Shown piece by piece: positions 44,761 through 52,650 of a stretch of 64,000 bases of DNA (positions within the stretch are counted from its first letter, which is position 1; each line of letters starts with the position of its first letter). The notes under the pieces are model-generated. The model made no database searches. It worked only from the letters and a program-made list of their open reading frames with translations, and had not been told where the DNA came from. This DNA is from Methanosarcina siciliae T4/M. Lineage in GTDB: Archaea > Halobacteriota > Methanosarcinia > Methanosarcinales > Methanosarcinaceae. Made by a program: the position numbers and the translations under genes. The DNA lies in NCBI RefSeq assembly GCF_000970085.1, contig NZ_CP009506.1, forward strand, positions 2,542,001 through 2,606,000, in the 5' to 3' direction.

Positions 44761-46206
44761 ATGTCACTGGACACGACGATAAAAGGAATTCAGGACATCA
44801 TGCGGAAAGACGCAGGGGTGGACGGAGACGCCCAGCGCATAAGCCAGCTTGGCTGGATGCTGTTCCTGAAGATATTTGATGCAAGGGAAGAGGAGTACGA
44901 ACTGGAAGACGACGAATACTTCTCCCCTATTCCTGAAGAACTGCGCTGGAGAAACTGGGCGAAAGACCCGGAAGGAATTACCGGAGACACTCTTCTGGAC
45001 TTCATCAATGAAAAGCTCTTCAAGACCCTGAAAAGTCTCTCCTTTGACGAAAACTCCGACCCGAGGGGCCAGGTGGTAAAAGATGTCTTTGAAGACTCCT
45101 ACAACTACATGAAAAACGGGACCCTGATCCGCCAGGTCATTAACAAAATCAATGAAATCGACTTTACGAGCTCAAAAGACCTGCACACCTTCGGCTCAAT
45201 CTACGAGAAAATTTTAAAAGACCTCCAGAACGCAGGCAATGCAGGCGAATTCTACACCCCTCGTGCAGTCACCCAGTTTATGGTGGACATGGTTGACCCT
45301 AAGCTGGGCGAAAAGATCCTGGACCCTGCCTGCGGGACAGGCGGTTTTCTTACCAGCACGATCGAACATATCCGCGAAAAATACGTGAAATCCGTGGAAG
45401 ACCACCGCATTTTGCAGGAGTCCATCTCCGGCGTTGAGAAAAAGCAGCTCCCTCACCTGCTCTGCGTAACCAACATGCTCCTGCACGGCATAGAAGTCCC
45501 GTCCCGCATCAGCCACGACAACACCCTCGCCCGTCCCCTGCGGGACTACACCCCGAAAGACCGCGTGGACGTAATTGTGACAAATCCACCTTTCGGCGGC
45601 GTGGAAGAAGACGGCATAGAGACAAATTTCCCTACAGCCTTTCAGACCCGCGAGACTGCTGACCTTTTCCTTGTCCTGATTATGCACATTTTAAAAGACG
45701 GAGGCAGATGCGGGATAGTCCTCCCCGACGGAACCCTTTTCGGGGAAGGCGCAAAGACCCGCATCAAAGAAAAGCTCCTTCAGGAGTGCAACCTGCACAC
45801 GATCGTCCGCCTCCCGAACGGGGTCTTCAACCCCTACACCGGCATAAAGACCAACCTCCTCTTCTTCACTAAAGGCGAGCCCACGAAAGAAATCTGGTAC
45901 TACGAACACCCCTACCCCGCCGGCTACAAGTCCTATTCCAAAACCAAACCCATGCGGATAGAAGAGTTCGCCCCGGAAAAAGCCTGGTGGACTAACAGGA
46001 CAGAAAACGAATCCGCCTGGAAAGTCAAAGCCGAAGACGTTATCTCCAGCAACTACAACCTCGACATCAAAAACCCGAACACCGTTGAAAACGACCACGG
46101 TGACCCTGAAGAGCTGCTGGAAAAGTACAGAGCCCTGCTTTCCGAAATATCTGAAGTCCGACAGGAATTAAAAGAAGAGCTTTTAAATTCCATAAAACGT
46201 AACTGA
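44761..46206 (+). CDS. hsdM: Type I DNA methyltransferase (M subunit)
   Basis: The 481-aa protein has an N-terminal helical HsdM domain (residues about 5-140) and an N6-adenine methyltransferase domain with motif I LDPACGTGGFL (near 190) and motif IV VIVTNPPFGG (near 274). It methylates adenine in the site chosen by the S subunit. I take ATG 44761 as the start; a TTG at 44743 would add six residues. It follows hsdR after 156 bases and precedes a nuclease gene after 25 bases. All key residues are intact, so methylation should work even if restriction is lost. Confidence 0.95.
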   Translation: MSLDTTIKGIQDIMRKDAGVDGDAQRISQLGWMLFLKIFDAREEEYELEDDEYFSPIPEELRWRNWAKDPEGITGDTLLDFINEKLFKTLKSLSFDENSDPRGQVVKDVFEDSYNYMKNGTLIRQVINKINEIDFTSSKDLHTFGSIYEKILKDLQNAGNAGEFYTPRAVTQFMVDMVDPKLGEKILDPACGTGGFLTSTIEHIREKYVKSVEDHRILQESISGVEKKQLPHLLCVTNMLLHGIEVPSRISHDNTLARPLRDYTPKDRVDVIVTNPPFGGVEEDGIETNFPTAFQTRETADLFLVLIMHILKDGGRCGIVLPDGTLFGEGAKTRIKEKLLQECNLHTIVRLPNGVFNPYTGIKTNLLFFTKGEPTKEIWYYEHPYPAGYKSYSKTKPMRIEEFAPEKAWWTNRTENESAWKVKAEDVISSNYNLDIKNPNTVENDHGDPEELLEKYRALLSEISEVRQELKEELLNSIKRN

Positions 46207-46231
46207 ATTTATACAAGAGTGAGGTTAAAAT

Positions 46232-46921
46232 ATGGGATATTTTTGCTCGGTTTGTAAATCTGATATAACGGATGCGGAATTCAATTATTCGATGGACAGG
46301 TACGGAAAAGCTCTATGCAGGCAGCACCAGAAGGAATTTGTCAAGTCCCGCGAGCCGGAGAATTTTAGAACTGAGATTTCTAAAACCGAAACTGCCGTTT
46401 CATCCATTTCGGATTCCGAAAAGGAACAAAACTTTTCCTCAAGAGACAGCAAGTTCGTTGAAAACATGATCAAGGGAAGAATTGCCGAGACCCTCATCGA
46501 AGAATTATTCCTCTCCCTCAATTATTCCGTCTTCCGGTACGGTATGGAAAACACAGTTCCCGGCATCATGAAACTCCTCAGGGGGGTCCGAAGCGATGTT
46601 GCCACAAACATCCGCAGGATGCCCGACTTCGTAATCCAGAACAACAGAAACGGTGAAGTCTTTTTCATAGAAGTAAAATTTCGAAAAGATGAAGTTTTCA
46701 TCTTTGAAAACCTGGACAAAGACTACCCCTACGAAAATTGTTACTTCATCGTCGTCTCAAAAAAACACATCAAATGCGTAACCTACGAAGAACTCCGAGC
46801 CGGAGATGCAGTAACCCCCACATCCAGAAACTACCTCGGCAACAGAAAAGAATTCGAACTTGATAAAGAAGTAATCATCCAGTTCTGCGACTTTGCAGTA
46901 AAATTCTTCTCAGTCGTCTAA
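46232..46921 (+). CDS. PD-(D/E)XK-type nuclease with N-terminal zinc finger, inside the type I operon
   Basis: The 229-aa protein begins with a zinc-finger-like segment (FCSVCKSDITDAEF and ALCRQHQKEF, residues 4-36), followed by a Ser/Glu-rich linker. Residues about 75-165 show the elements of a PD-(D/E)XK nuclease: helix Glu in GRIAETLIEELF, PDFVIQNN, and the core VFFIEVKFRKDE. It is packed between hsdM (25 bases before) and hsdS (21 bases after), so co-transcription with the methylase complex is almost certain. Such an extra gene is not a standard part of type I systems. It could cleave DNA in place of the damaged R subunit, act as a separate defence nuclease, or be an accessory cargo gene. 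Confidence 0.8.
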   Translation: MGYFCSVCKSDITDAEFNYSMDRYGKALCRQHQKEFVKSREPENFRTEISKTETAVSSISDSEKEQNFSSRDSKFVENMIKGRIAETLIEELFLSLNYSVFRYGMENTVPGIMKLLRGVRSDVATNIRRMPDFVIQNNRNGEVFFIEVKFRKDEVFIFENLDKDYPYENCYFIVVSKKHIKCVTYEELRAGDAVTPTSRNYLGNRKEFELDKEVIIQFCDFAVKFFSVV

Positions 46922-46942
46922 AAACCAAAAACAGGCTTAAAA

Positions 46943-48667
46943 ATGAACCCGGAAACCTTTTTTGAAAATTTTGACCTTTTATGCGAAGCCCCAAATAGCG
47001 TTGAAAAACTGAGGGAACTTATTTTGCAGCTTGCGGTTATGGGAAAACTTGTACCGCAGGACCCGAATGATGAGCCTGCATCGGTTTTACTTGATCAGAT
47101 GAGAAATGAAAAGAAGATGTTAATTAGAGAAAAAAAATTAAGAAAAGAAGAATCTTTACCCCCTATTGAATTGAAAGATATACCGTTTGAAATTTCCGAG
47201 ACTTGGAAATGGGTTCATTTTAGAGATATTGGTCATATTGTAGGTGGGGGTACTCCAGCAACAAGCAATCCAGATTATTTCTCAGAAGAAGGTATTCCAT
47301 GGTTAACTCCTGCTGATCTATATAATCTCAAAGGAAAATTTGTTGCAAAGGGAAAAAGAGACATAAGCGAACTTGGTCTGCAAAAGAGTTCTGCACAGCT
47401 TGTGCCTGCTGGAACCGTTCTTTTTTCCAGTCGTGCACCTATTGGCTATGTGGCTATAGCTACTGAAGACCTAGCTACAAATCAAGGTTTCAAATCCTGT
47501 GTTCCTTTCATAATGGAGATGAACGAATTCATTTATTATTTTTTAAAATATGCTGGAAAAGAAATTGATCGAAATGCTTCAGGAACCACTTTCAAAGAAG
47601 TATCCGGAAAAATAATGAGTCAAGTTCTTTTTCCTCTCCCACCTCTCTCCGAGCAAAAACGCATAGTCTCCAAAGTTGACGAACTGATAGCTCTCTGCGA
47701 TAAACTCGAAGCCCGCCGCCAGAAAAAACAGGAAGTTCAAAGCAAACTCAACAGCGCTGCCCTTGACAGAATGCTCAGCGCGGAAAATCAGGAAGAATTC
47801 GCACAGCACTGGCAGCGCATTTGCGAGAATTTTGATCTTCTCTATGACAACCCTGAAAATGTTGAAAAATTAAGGCAAGCAATTCTTCAGCTTGCGGTTC
47901 AGGGGAGACTTGTCGAACAGAATCTTGAGGATGAGCCGGCGAGTGTTTTGATTGAGAAAATTGGTACGAAGAAAAGACAGATGGTTAAGGAAGGGAAAAT
48001 TAAGAAAGTTTCACCTTTGAAACAAGTCAGTGAATGCGAATTTCCTTTTGATCTGCCAAAAAATTGGATTTGGATACGCTTAGGAGATGGTTTATTAAAA
48101 TTAACTGATGGAACGCATCATTCTCCCACTAACGAATCCACTGGAGACTTCAAGTACATAACTGCAAAGAACATAAAAACAGATGGAATAGACCTCACAA
48201 ACATAACTTATGTGACTTCCAAGATACACGAAGAAATCTATTCTCGTTGTGATCCAGAATATGGTGATATTCTTTACATCAAAGATGGTGCTACAACAGG
48301 AGTTACTGTCATTAATGATTTAGAAGAACAATTCAGCATGTTGTCTAGTGTAGCTTTAATGAAACTACCGTCAGAAATAGAGAATAAGTATCTTCTCTAT
48401 ATGCTTAGGTCCCCTTACTTCTATTCTTTAATGCGTGAAGGTATGTCAGGAGTTGCAATTACTCGTGTAACTCTAACAAAGTTAAATAATGCTCTAGTAC
48501 CACTCCCGCCCCTCAATGAACAAAAACGCATCGTTGAAATAGTCGAGCAGTTCATGGGGTTGTGTGATGAACTCGAATCTAAACTTAGAAAGGAGAGAGA
48601 GGATAGCGAGAAGCTTATGGAAACGGTTGTCAGGGGTTTGTTAGAAGGGGTCGTCGTCGAAATATAA
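46943..48667 (+). CDS. hsdS: Type I restriction-modification specificity subunit
   Basis: The 574-aa protein has two target recognition domains (residues about 90-245 and 375-545) separated by helical dimer spacers. Each half opens with a similar segment (EKLRELILQLAVMGKLVPQ and EKLRQAILQLAVQGRLVEQ), showing internal duplication. The motifs PLPPLSEQKRIV and PLPPLNEQKRIV end each domain. It sets the bipartite DNA sequence recognised by the complex. The TRDs are visibly more AT-rich than the spacers, consistent with frequent domain exchange. The gene ends the operon; a hairpin follows at 48731. Confidence 0.93.
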   Translation: MNPETFFENFDLLCEAPNSVEKLRELILQLAVMGKLVPQDPNDEPASVLLDQMRNEKKMLIREKKLRKEESLPPIELKDIPFEISETWKWVHFRDIGHIVGGGTPATSNPDYFSEEGIPWLTPADLYNLKGKFVAKGKRDISELGLQKSSAQLVPAGTVLFSSRAPIGYVAIATEDLATNQGFKSCVPFIMEMNEFIYYFLKYAGKEIDRNASGTTFKEVSGKIMSQVLFPLPPLSEQKRIVSKVDELIALCDKLEARRQKKQEVQSKLNSAALDRMLSAENQEEFAQHWQRICENFDLLYDNPENVEKLRQAILQLAVQGRLVEQNLEDEPASVLIEKIGTKKRQMVKEGKIKKVSPLKQVSECEFPFDLPKNWIWIRLGDGLLKLTDGTHHSPTNESTGDFKYITAKNIKTDGIDLTNITYVTSKIHEEIYSRCDPEYGDILYIKDGATTGVTVINDLEEQFSMLSSVALMKLPSEIENKYLLYMLRSPYFYSLMREGMSGVAITRVTLTKLNNALVPLPPLNEQKRIVEIVEQFMGLCDELESKLRKEREDSEKLMETVVRGLLEGVVVEI

Positions 48668-48730
48668 AAAAGAAGTTATGGAAATCTTCCAGAAAAAAAT
48701 CATATTCGCTATCTTTAACGTGTCTTTTCA

Positions 48731-48746
48731 CCGAGCGGTAGCTCGG
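48731..48746. terminator. Hairpin after hsdS
   Basis: CCGAGC-GGTA-GCTCGG forms a tight 6-bp stem about 65 bases after the hsdS stop. No long T run follows, so it may be an RNA-stabilising structure or terminator of the restriction operon. Confidence 0.45.
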
Positions 48747-48960
48747 GTCAGTCCGAAATGCAAAAAACAAAAAAAGACCTCTTAGAAACATAGCCCAGTA
48801 AATTTTCATTTTTTAAAAATAGGGCAAATGCTATCTTTTCTTTATTGCTTTTTGGGAAAGACCGCTCTCCTTCGTCGAGAGGGACAAAAAAGACAGGGAA
48901 GAAGTCCTTCCCTTAACGTCCTTAATCTCACGGAAGACGGATTGCTTTACAGTCAACCGC

Positions 48961-50028
48961 TTAGCTTTGCTGCTTTGCAAGCGTTCCAAGCCAGATCCCG
49001 ATTGCTCCCAGCCCCAGCAGGAGGGCGATAAATTGTATGATCCCGCCAAGGTAGGGTATTTCATACACTATTGCAAATATAACTGCGCCGATGAGGTAAT
49101 ATATCAGATTCCCGGATTCTTTTTTGAAGACCTTTGTGTAAATCATCTCCCCTGTGAGCAGTTTGACCGGTACGGTGGCGATAAGGGCTGCGAGGGTCAG
49201 GAGCAGCATCAGCAGGAGAGAAAGGCTCCACCCGAAGATTGTAATTAACAGGACAAGGGAGAGGACCGGAACGAAGATCAGGAGCAAGAAGCCAAGCAGG
49301 CCGGTTTTCAACGCTGAGTCCCTTACAATTTCCGCAAGTCCGGTCACAAAATCCGGGAAGGTATAGATAAGGATAAAACCAAGGGCAAGAGCTGCCAGCA
49401 GCCCTATAAAGAAGAAAACGATTCCTAAACCTCCAATTTCACCTGCATACCGGTTTTGATTTTGGGTCTGGGGTACGATACTAAGGTTTTCCCCCACTTT
49501 GTTTTCTAGGTCGTAGGGATAATTTTCGGCTTCAAGTTCAAGGTTTCCTTTAAGCTCAAAGTCTTCTCCTGTCTGGAGGGTTCCGGCAGAGACCGACCCG
49601 TTTCCATTGACAAGCCCGTTCAGAGTTACCTCCCCTCCGGCAAGCAGGATATCGCCTTCAACCGTGCTGTCTTTTGAGAGTATAATCTGCCCTCCGGCTG
49701 CTACCAGGTCTCCTCCTACATTCCCGTTTACCCGAATCGAGCCCCCCATTGCTATGATATTCCCCGAAACGTCTCCGTTAATTATCAGTTCTCCCCCGGC
49801 CCCGATGAAATCGTCCTTAACGTTTCCGTTTATCTCAAGCCTTGACCCCCCGAGCACCAGGTCTCCCGGGGTCTCCGGGTTGATCTGAAGGTAGTCTCCA
49901 TCACCGAAAACGTTTCCCGAGCTCGTATATCTGAGCATGTTTTCTTCATCAGCGGCGCCTGCCGAAAAAGGCAATAAGGCAAAAAGGATCACGAATAAAA
50001 TAAATATTGATGCCAGCTTCTTTTCCAT
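48961..50028 (-). CDS. Bactofilin-like polymer-forming domain fused to membrane segments
   Basis: This 355-aa protein has a signal peptide (residues 1-25). Residues about 45-160 carry short beta repeats (EINGNVKDDFIGAGGELIIN and similar), characteristic of the bactofilin-type right-handed beta-helix. After a linker, residues about 195-350 contain at least four membrane spans. The beta-helix is probably outside the membrane and may polymerise or bind the envelope. Proteins of this layout are widespread in archaea and bacteria with no fixed role. It is a single gene, convergent with hsdS. Confidence 0.82.
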   Translation of the reverse strand: MEKKLASIFILFVILFALLPFSAGAADEENMLRYTSSGNVFGDGDYLQINPETPGDLVLGGSRLEINGNVKDDFIGAGGELIINGDVSGNIIAMGGSIRVNGNVGGDLVAAGGQIILSKDSTVEGDILLAGGEVTLNGLVNGNGSVSAGTLQTGEDFELKGNLELEAENYPYDLENKVGENLSIVPQTQNQNRYAGEIGGLGIVFFFIGLLAALALGFILIYTFPDFVTGLAEIVRDSALKTGLLGFLLLIFVPVLSLVLLITIFGWSLSLLLMLLLTLAALIATVPVKLLTGEMIYTKVFKKESGNLIYYLIGAVIFAIVYEIPYLGGIIQFIALLLGLGAIGIWLGTLAKQQS

Positions 50029-50280
50029 AAAATCCCCCTACATGGTATATTGAGGTTTTCCGATTAAGTTTCGTCTTTCAGGATAAATACTCAACCAATA
50101 CAAAGGTATTATGCGAGGATATTCTTGCCTGTATATTATCTTTTTAATCAGATGGATAGAAATGAGAAAGTGAATATGAATGGATAGATACTAAAAGCCC
50201 TTAAAAAATTAAAAGACACTTAAAAATAATAAATAGGGAGAATAAGCCTCAATTCGTCCCTCCCCCCATTTAGCGAGGCT

Positions 50281-50790
50281 TTACCAGGAATTGTCATGAA
50301 TTCTTGAGACTTCATACCTGGCCCTTCCGGGTTTTTCCTCGTCCGGGTGCCCGATTACGATTGCCGAAAATGGGATCACATGTTCAGGGATCTCAAATAA
50401 TTCCCGGATTCCGGCTACAAGTTTTTCAGCCGGGTAAACCCCTATCCAGACTGCCCCCAATCCCAGGGCGTGGGCAGCGAGTAACATGTTTTCACTTGCT
50501 GCCGAGCAATCCTGCACCCAGAAATCCCTGAATTTCGGAATATTCTGGTCTGCACAGATCAGGAGTGCAGCCGGGGCGTTCTTTAACATCTTTGCATAAG
50601 GGTGCATTTCCGATATTTTTTCAAGTAGATCCCGTCTGTCAATTATAATGAAGTGCCAGGGCTGTTCATCCCCTGCTGAAGGTGCACTCATCCCGGCTTT
50701 CAAAATTTCCTCAATCATCTCCCTGCTAACCGGTTTCGGCAAATATTTCCGGATGCTTCTTCTGGTGAGAATCGCGTCCATTGTTTCCAT
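50281..50790 (-). CDS. Nitroreductase-family flavoprotein
   Basis: The 169-aa protein follows the compact nitroreductase fold: TRRSIRKYLPKPVSREM near the N-terminus (FMN-binding), SAPSAGDEQPWHFIIIDRRD, and ALGLGAVWIGVYPAEK near residue 110. These enzymes bind FMN and reduce quinones, nitro compounds or flavins with NAD(P)H. It lies alone in the region. Its upstream DNA carries the 17-bp tandem repeats at 50808-50896, at promoter distance. Confidence 0.9.
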   Translation of the reverse strand: METMDAILTRRSIRKYLPKPVSREMIEEILKAGMSAPSAGDEQPWHFIIIDRRDLLEKISEMHPYAKMLKNAPAALLICADQNIPKFRDFWVQDCSAASENMLLAAHALGLGAVWIGVYPAEKLVAGIRELFEIPEHVIPFSAIVIGHPDEEKPGRARYEVSRIHDNSW

Positions 50791-50807
50791 AAATATTACC
50801 CCCCACG

Positions 50808-50896
50808 TAATGGTTTTTTATAATGGATGACTTTTTATAATGGATGACTTTTTATAATGGATGACTTTTTATAATGGATGGTTTTTTATAATGGAT
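50808..50896. repeat. Tandem 17-bp repeats upstream of the nitroreductase gene
   Basis: AATGGATGACTTTTTAT occurs three times perfectly (50822-50838, 50839-50855, 50856-50872). A variant copy (50873-50889) and partial copies flank them. The array starts 18 bases before the nitroreductase start codon, so it occupies the leader or promoter. Confidence 0.9.
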
Positions 50897-51072
50897 AAAA
50901 GTATTGTTTAAATAAATAATTTGCATAACAGTTAAGAAGATAAAATCATGCCCAGGAATAGGAAAAGTATGCGGCTCAGAAAATAATTGAAAAATTCAAA
51001 AGAAAAGCTGCTGAGAATGTATTGAATCTGCTTTTCTCAGTTTGAATCGTTACAATCAATTAACTTATTGAA

Positions 51073-51693
51073 TTACAGTGGGCGCTCAACAGCTTCATGT
51101 AGAGCAGGAACTGAAATAATTTTTGTAGCTGTAATTACCATTCCATCTGATCCTTTATTATTGATTTTTTTAGCAGGAACGCCTGCAATCGAAATCCCTT
51201 TCTCATAGAAGGATTTGTTTACTACAGAATTCGCTCCGATTGCAATATTATCCGCAATTTCGACATTTCCAAAGATTTTGGCGCCAGGGCCGATGTATAC
51301 GCAGTTCCCGATTTTCGGTGCCAGAAGAACGTTATCTCTGCCAGATCCTATATTAGTACAGGCATGTATTCTGCAGTTTTCTCCAATTATGGTATCTTTG
51401 TTTACAACAATGGTTCCTCGATGGGCTATGCATAATCCAGGACCAAAAACATTTATTGGAATACTGTACCCTAGATGGACGCTCATCCTATGGAATCTAA
51501 ATAATATGTATTTTGAATAGAGTTTATGAATAAAGGACTTTTGACAGTTATTATAATACTCAACCTTTCTTAATAATCTTTGAAATTTCCATATCTCGTC
51601 ACCTATTAGTTTAGGTCTTTTATAGTTCTTTCCTAAAGCTAATCTATCTGCTTCAATGTATGAATCATAATCTCTCTTTGATTTAATGGTAAT
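51073..51693 (-). CDS. Serine acetyltransferase-like left-handed beta-helix protein, atypical start
   Basis: The hexapeptide-repeat region (GPGLCIAHRGTIVVN, GENCRIHACTNIGSG, IGANSVVN, AGVPAKKI) marks a left-handed beta-helix acyltransferase of the serine acetyltransferase type. The catalytic His is in IAHRGT or IHACTN. A frame with the family-typical N-terminal helix (DYDSYIEADRLALG, WKFQRLLRKVEYYNN) is open upstream of the Met at 51486. It reaches the segment TIKSKRDYD, normally preceded by the initiator Met. Here that codon is ATT at 51691-51693, with GGGAGGGG at 51701-51708 in front. Either an Ile codon is used as start, or the gene is silenced and only an N-truncated form from ATG 51486 is made. 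Confidence 0.7.
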   Translation of the reverse strand: MTIKSKRDYDSYIEADRLALGKNYKRPKLIGDEIWKFQRLLRKVEYYNNCQKSFIHKLYSKYILFRFHRMSVHLGYSIPINVFGPGLCIAHRGTIVVNKDTIIGENCRIHACTNIGSGRDNVLLAPKIGNCVYIGPGAKIFGNVEIADNIAIGANSVVNKSFYEKGISIAGVPAKKINNKGSDGMVITATKIISVPALHEAVERPL

Positions 51694-51720
51694 AGAAATC
51701 CCCCTCCCAAGATAATTATT

Positions 51721-52650
51721 TGTACAATTTGAAGTCTCATACTGCTGGTTTCTCAGTTTAAGCGTACAAGTTCAAAAGTAAAAATCCAAAAATATCGAAA
51801 CCCGCTTTAATCTTACTCATTGAGCTCATCCCCAATGTAGTATTATATTAAAATTATATATTTACTTTTATGTCATTTCATGAAATCGATGACGTTCGAT
51901 ATTCCGGATAAAAAAAGGGAAAGAAAGAAAAATAAGAAAGGAAGACCAATAAGTTCGACAAGAAGTTAAATTTGGAACCTGGTAAGTCCTATTGCTCTTT
52001 TTTTAATTAAAAAAAGGTCGTCCACCTTTACAAAGTTTATATTTTGGAATAAACAACGTCTGACTCAAAATCTTGGATTCTAATCCATACAACCTTATTT
52101 ACCATACCTGGTTGTTCGTATAACCTTCTTAACTATTTCATATTATTTAAGGAACCAACATGTAAAAATGACCGGATAAACTGCTAGCTTTCTGCTTCTT
52201 TTGCTTTTTCTGCCTTTATTGTTTTTATTGCTTTTTACTTCTACTTCATTTTGTGAAGGACCGACATGCAGGCTCGCAGAGGAGCTAATATTTTTCAGTA
52301 AATTAATATGAGGTTCCAAAAATCCAGATATAAATTCGTCTATTCCTTTTTTTGTGTTGAAGAAGAGACAGGTTTAGCCTGCAAGGAGTAGAATTGAAAA
52401 TCAAAGAATCTCGGTTTTCGATATCCGGGTAATATCTACATTTATAAGGGAGCACCAAAATCAGTACATTTGCCGGTTCCAGCCGCGATGAAGTTGGTAG
52501 CAAGATAAATCCAGATAATACTCTAGTTTTATCAGTAACTAAAACAGTATCAACTTTGCCGAATCTTACATAAAAATTTCAAAAATGAGGATTTTGATCT
52601 TGTTATCCAGAATTAAAACCCCCATCAATTTTTACTGTTCGTTCATGCAT
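51721..52650. other. Gene-free region with an IS5-type end and short transposase-like scrap
   Basis: No intact gene. At 51821-51836 there is TGAGCTCATCCCCAAT, matching the IS5-type end motif seen elsewhere in the window. A frame at about 51870-51967 reads KSMTFDIPDKKRERKKNKKG and RPISSTRS, possibly a transposase scrap. The rest is AT-rich with no recognised signal, and includes the 3' flank of the C1A protease gene. Confidence 0.45.

Noticed and set aside
45214..46098. Two minus-strand frames with Val/Gly-rich composition
   Set aside because: Antisense to hsdM; the composition reflects the codon bias of the real gene.
48828..49031. A 67-codon plus-strand frame
   Set aside because: Its second half is antisense to the bactofilin-like gene and the first half is not protein-like.
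50808..50896. Possible CRISPR array
   Set aside because: Units are 17 bp, directly adjacent, with no spacers and no cas genes.
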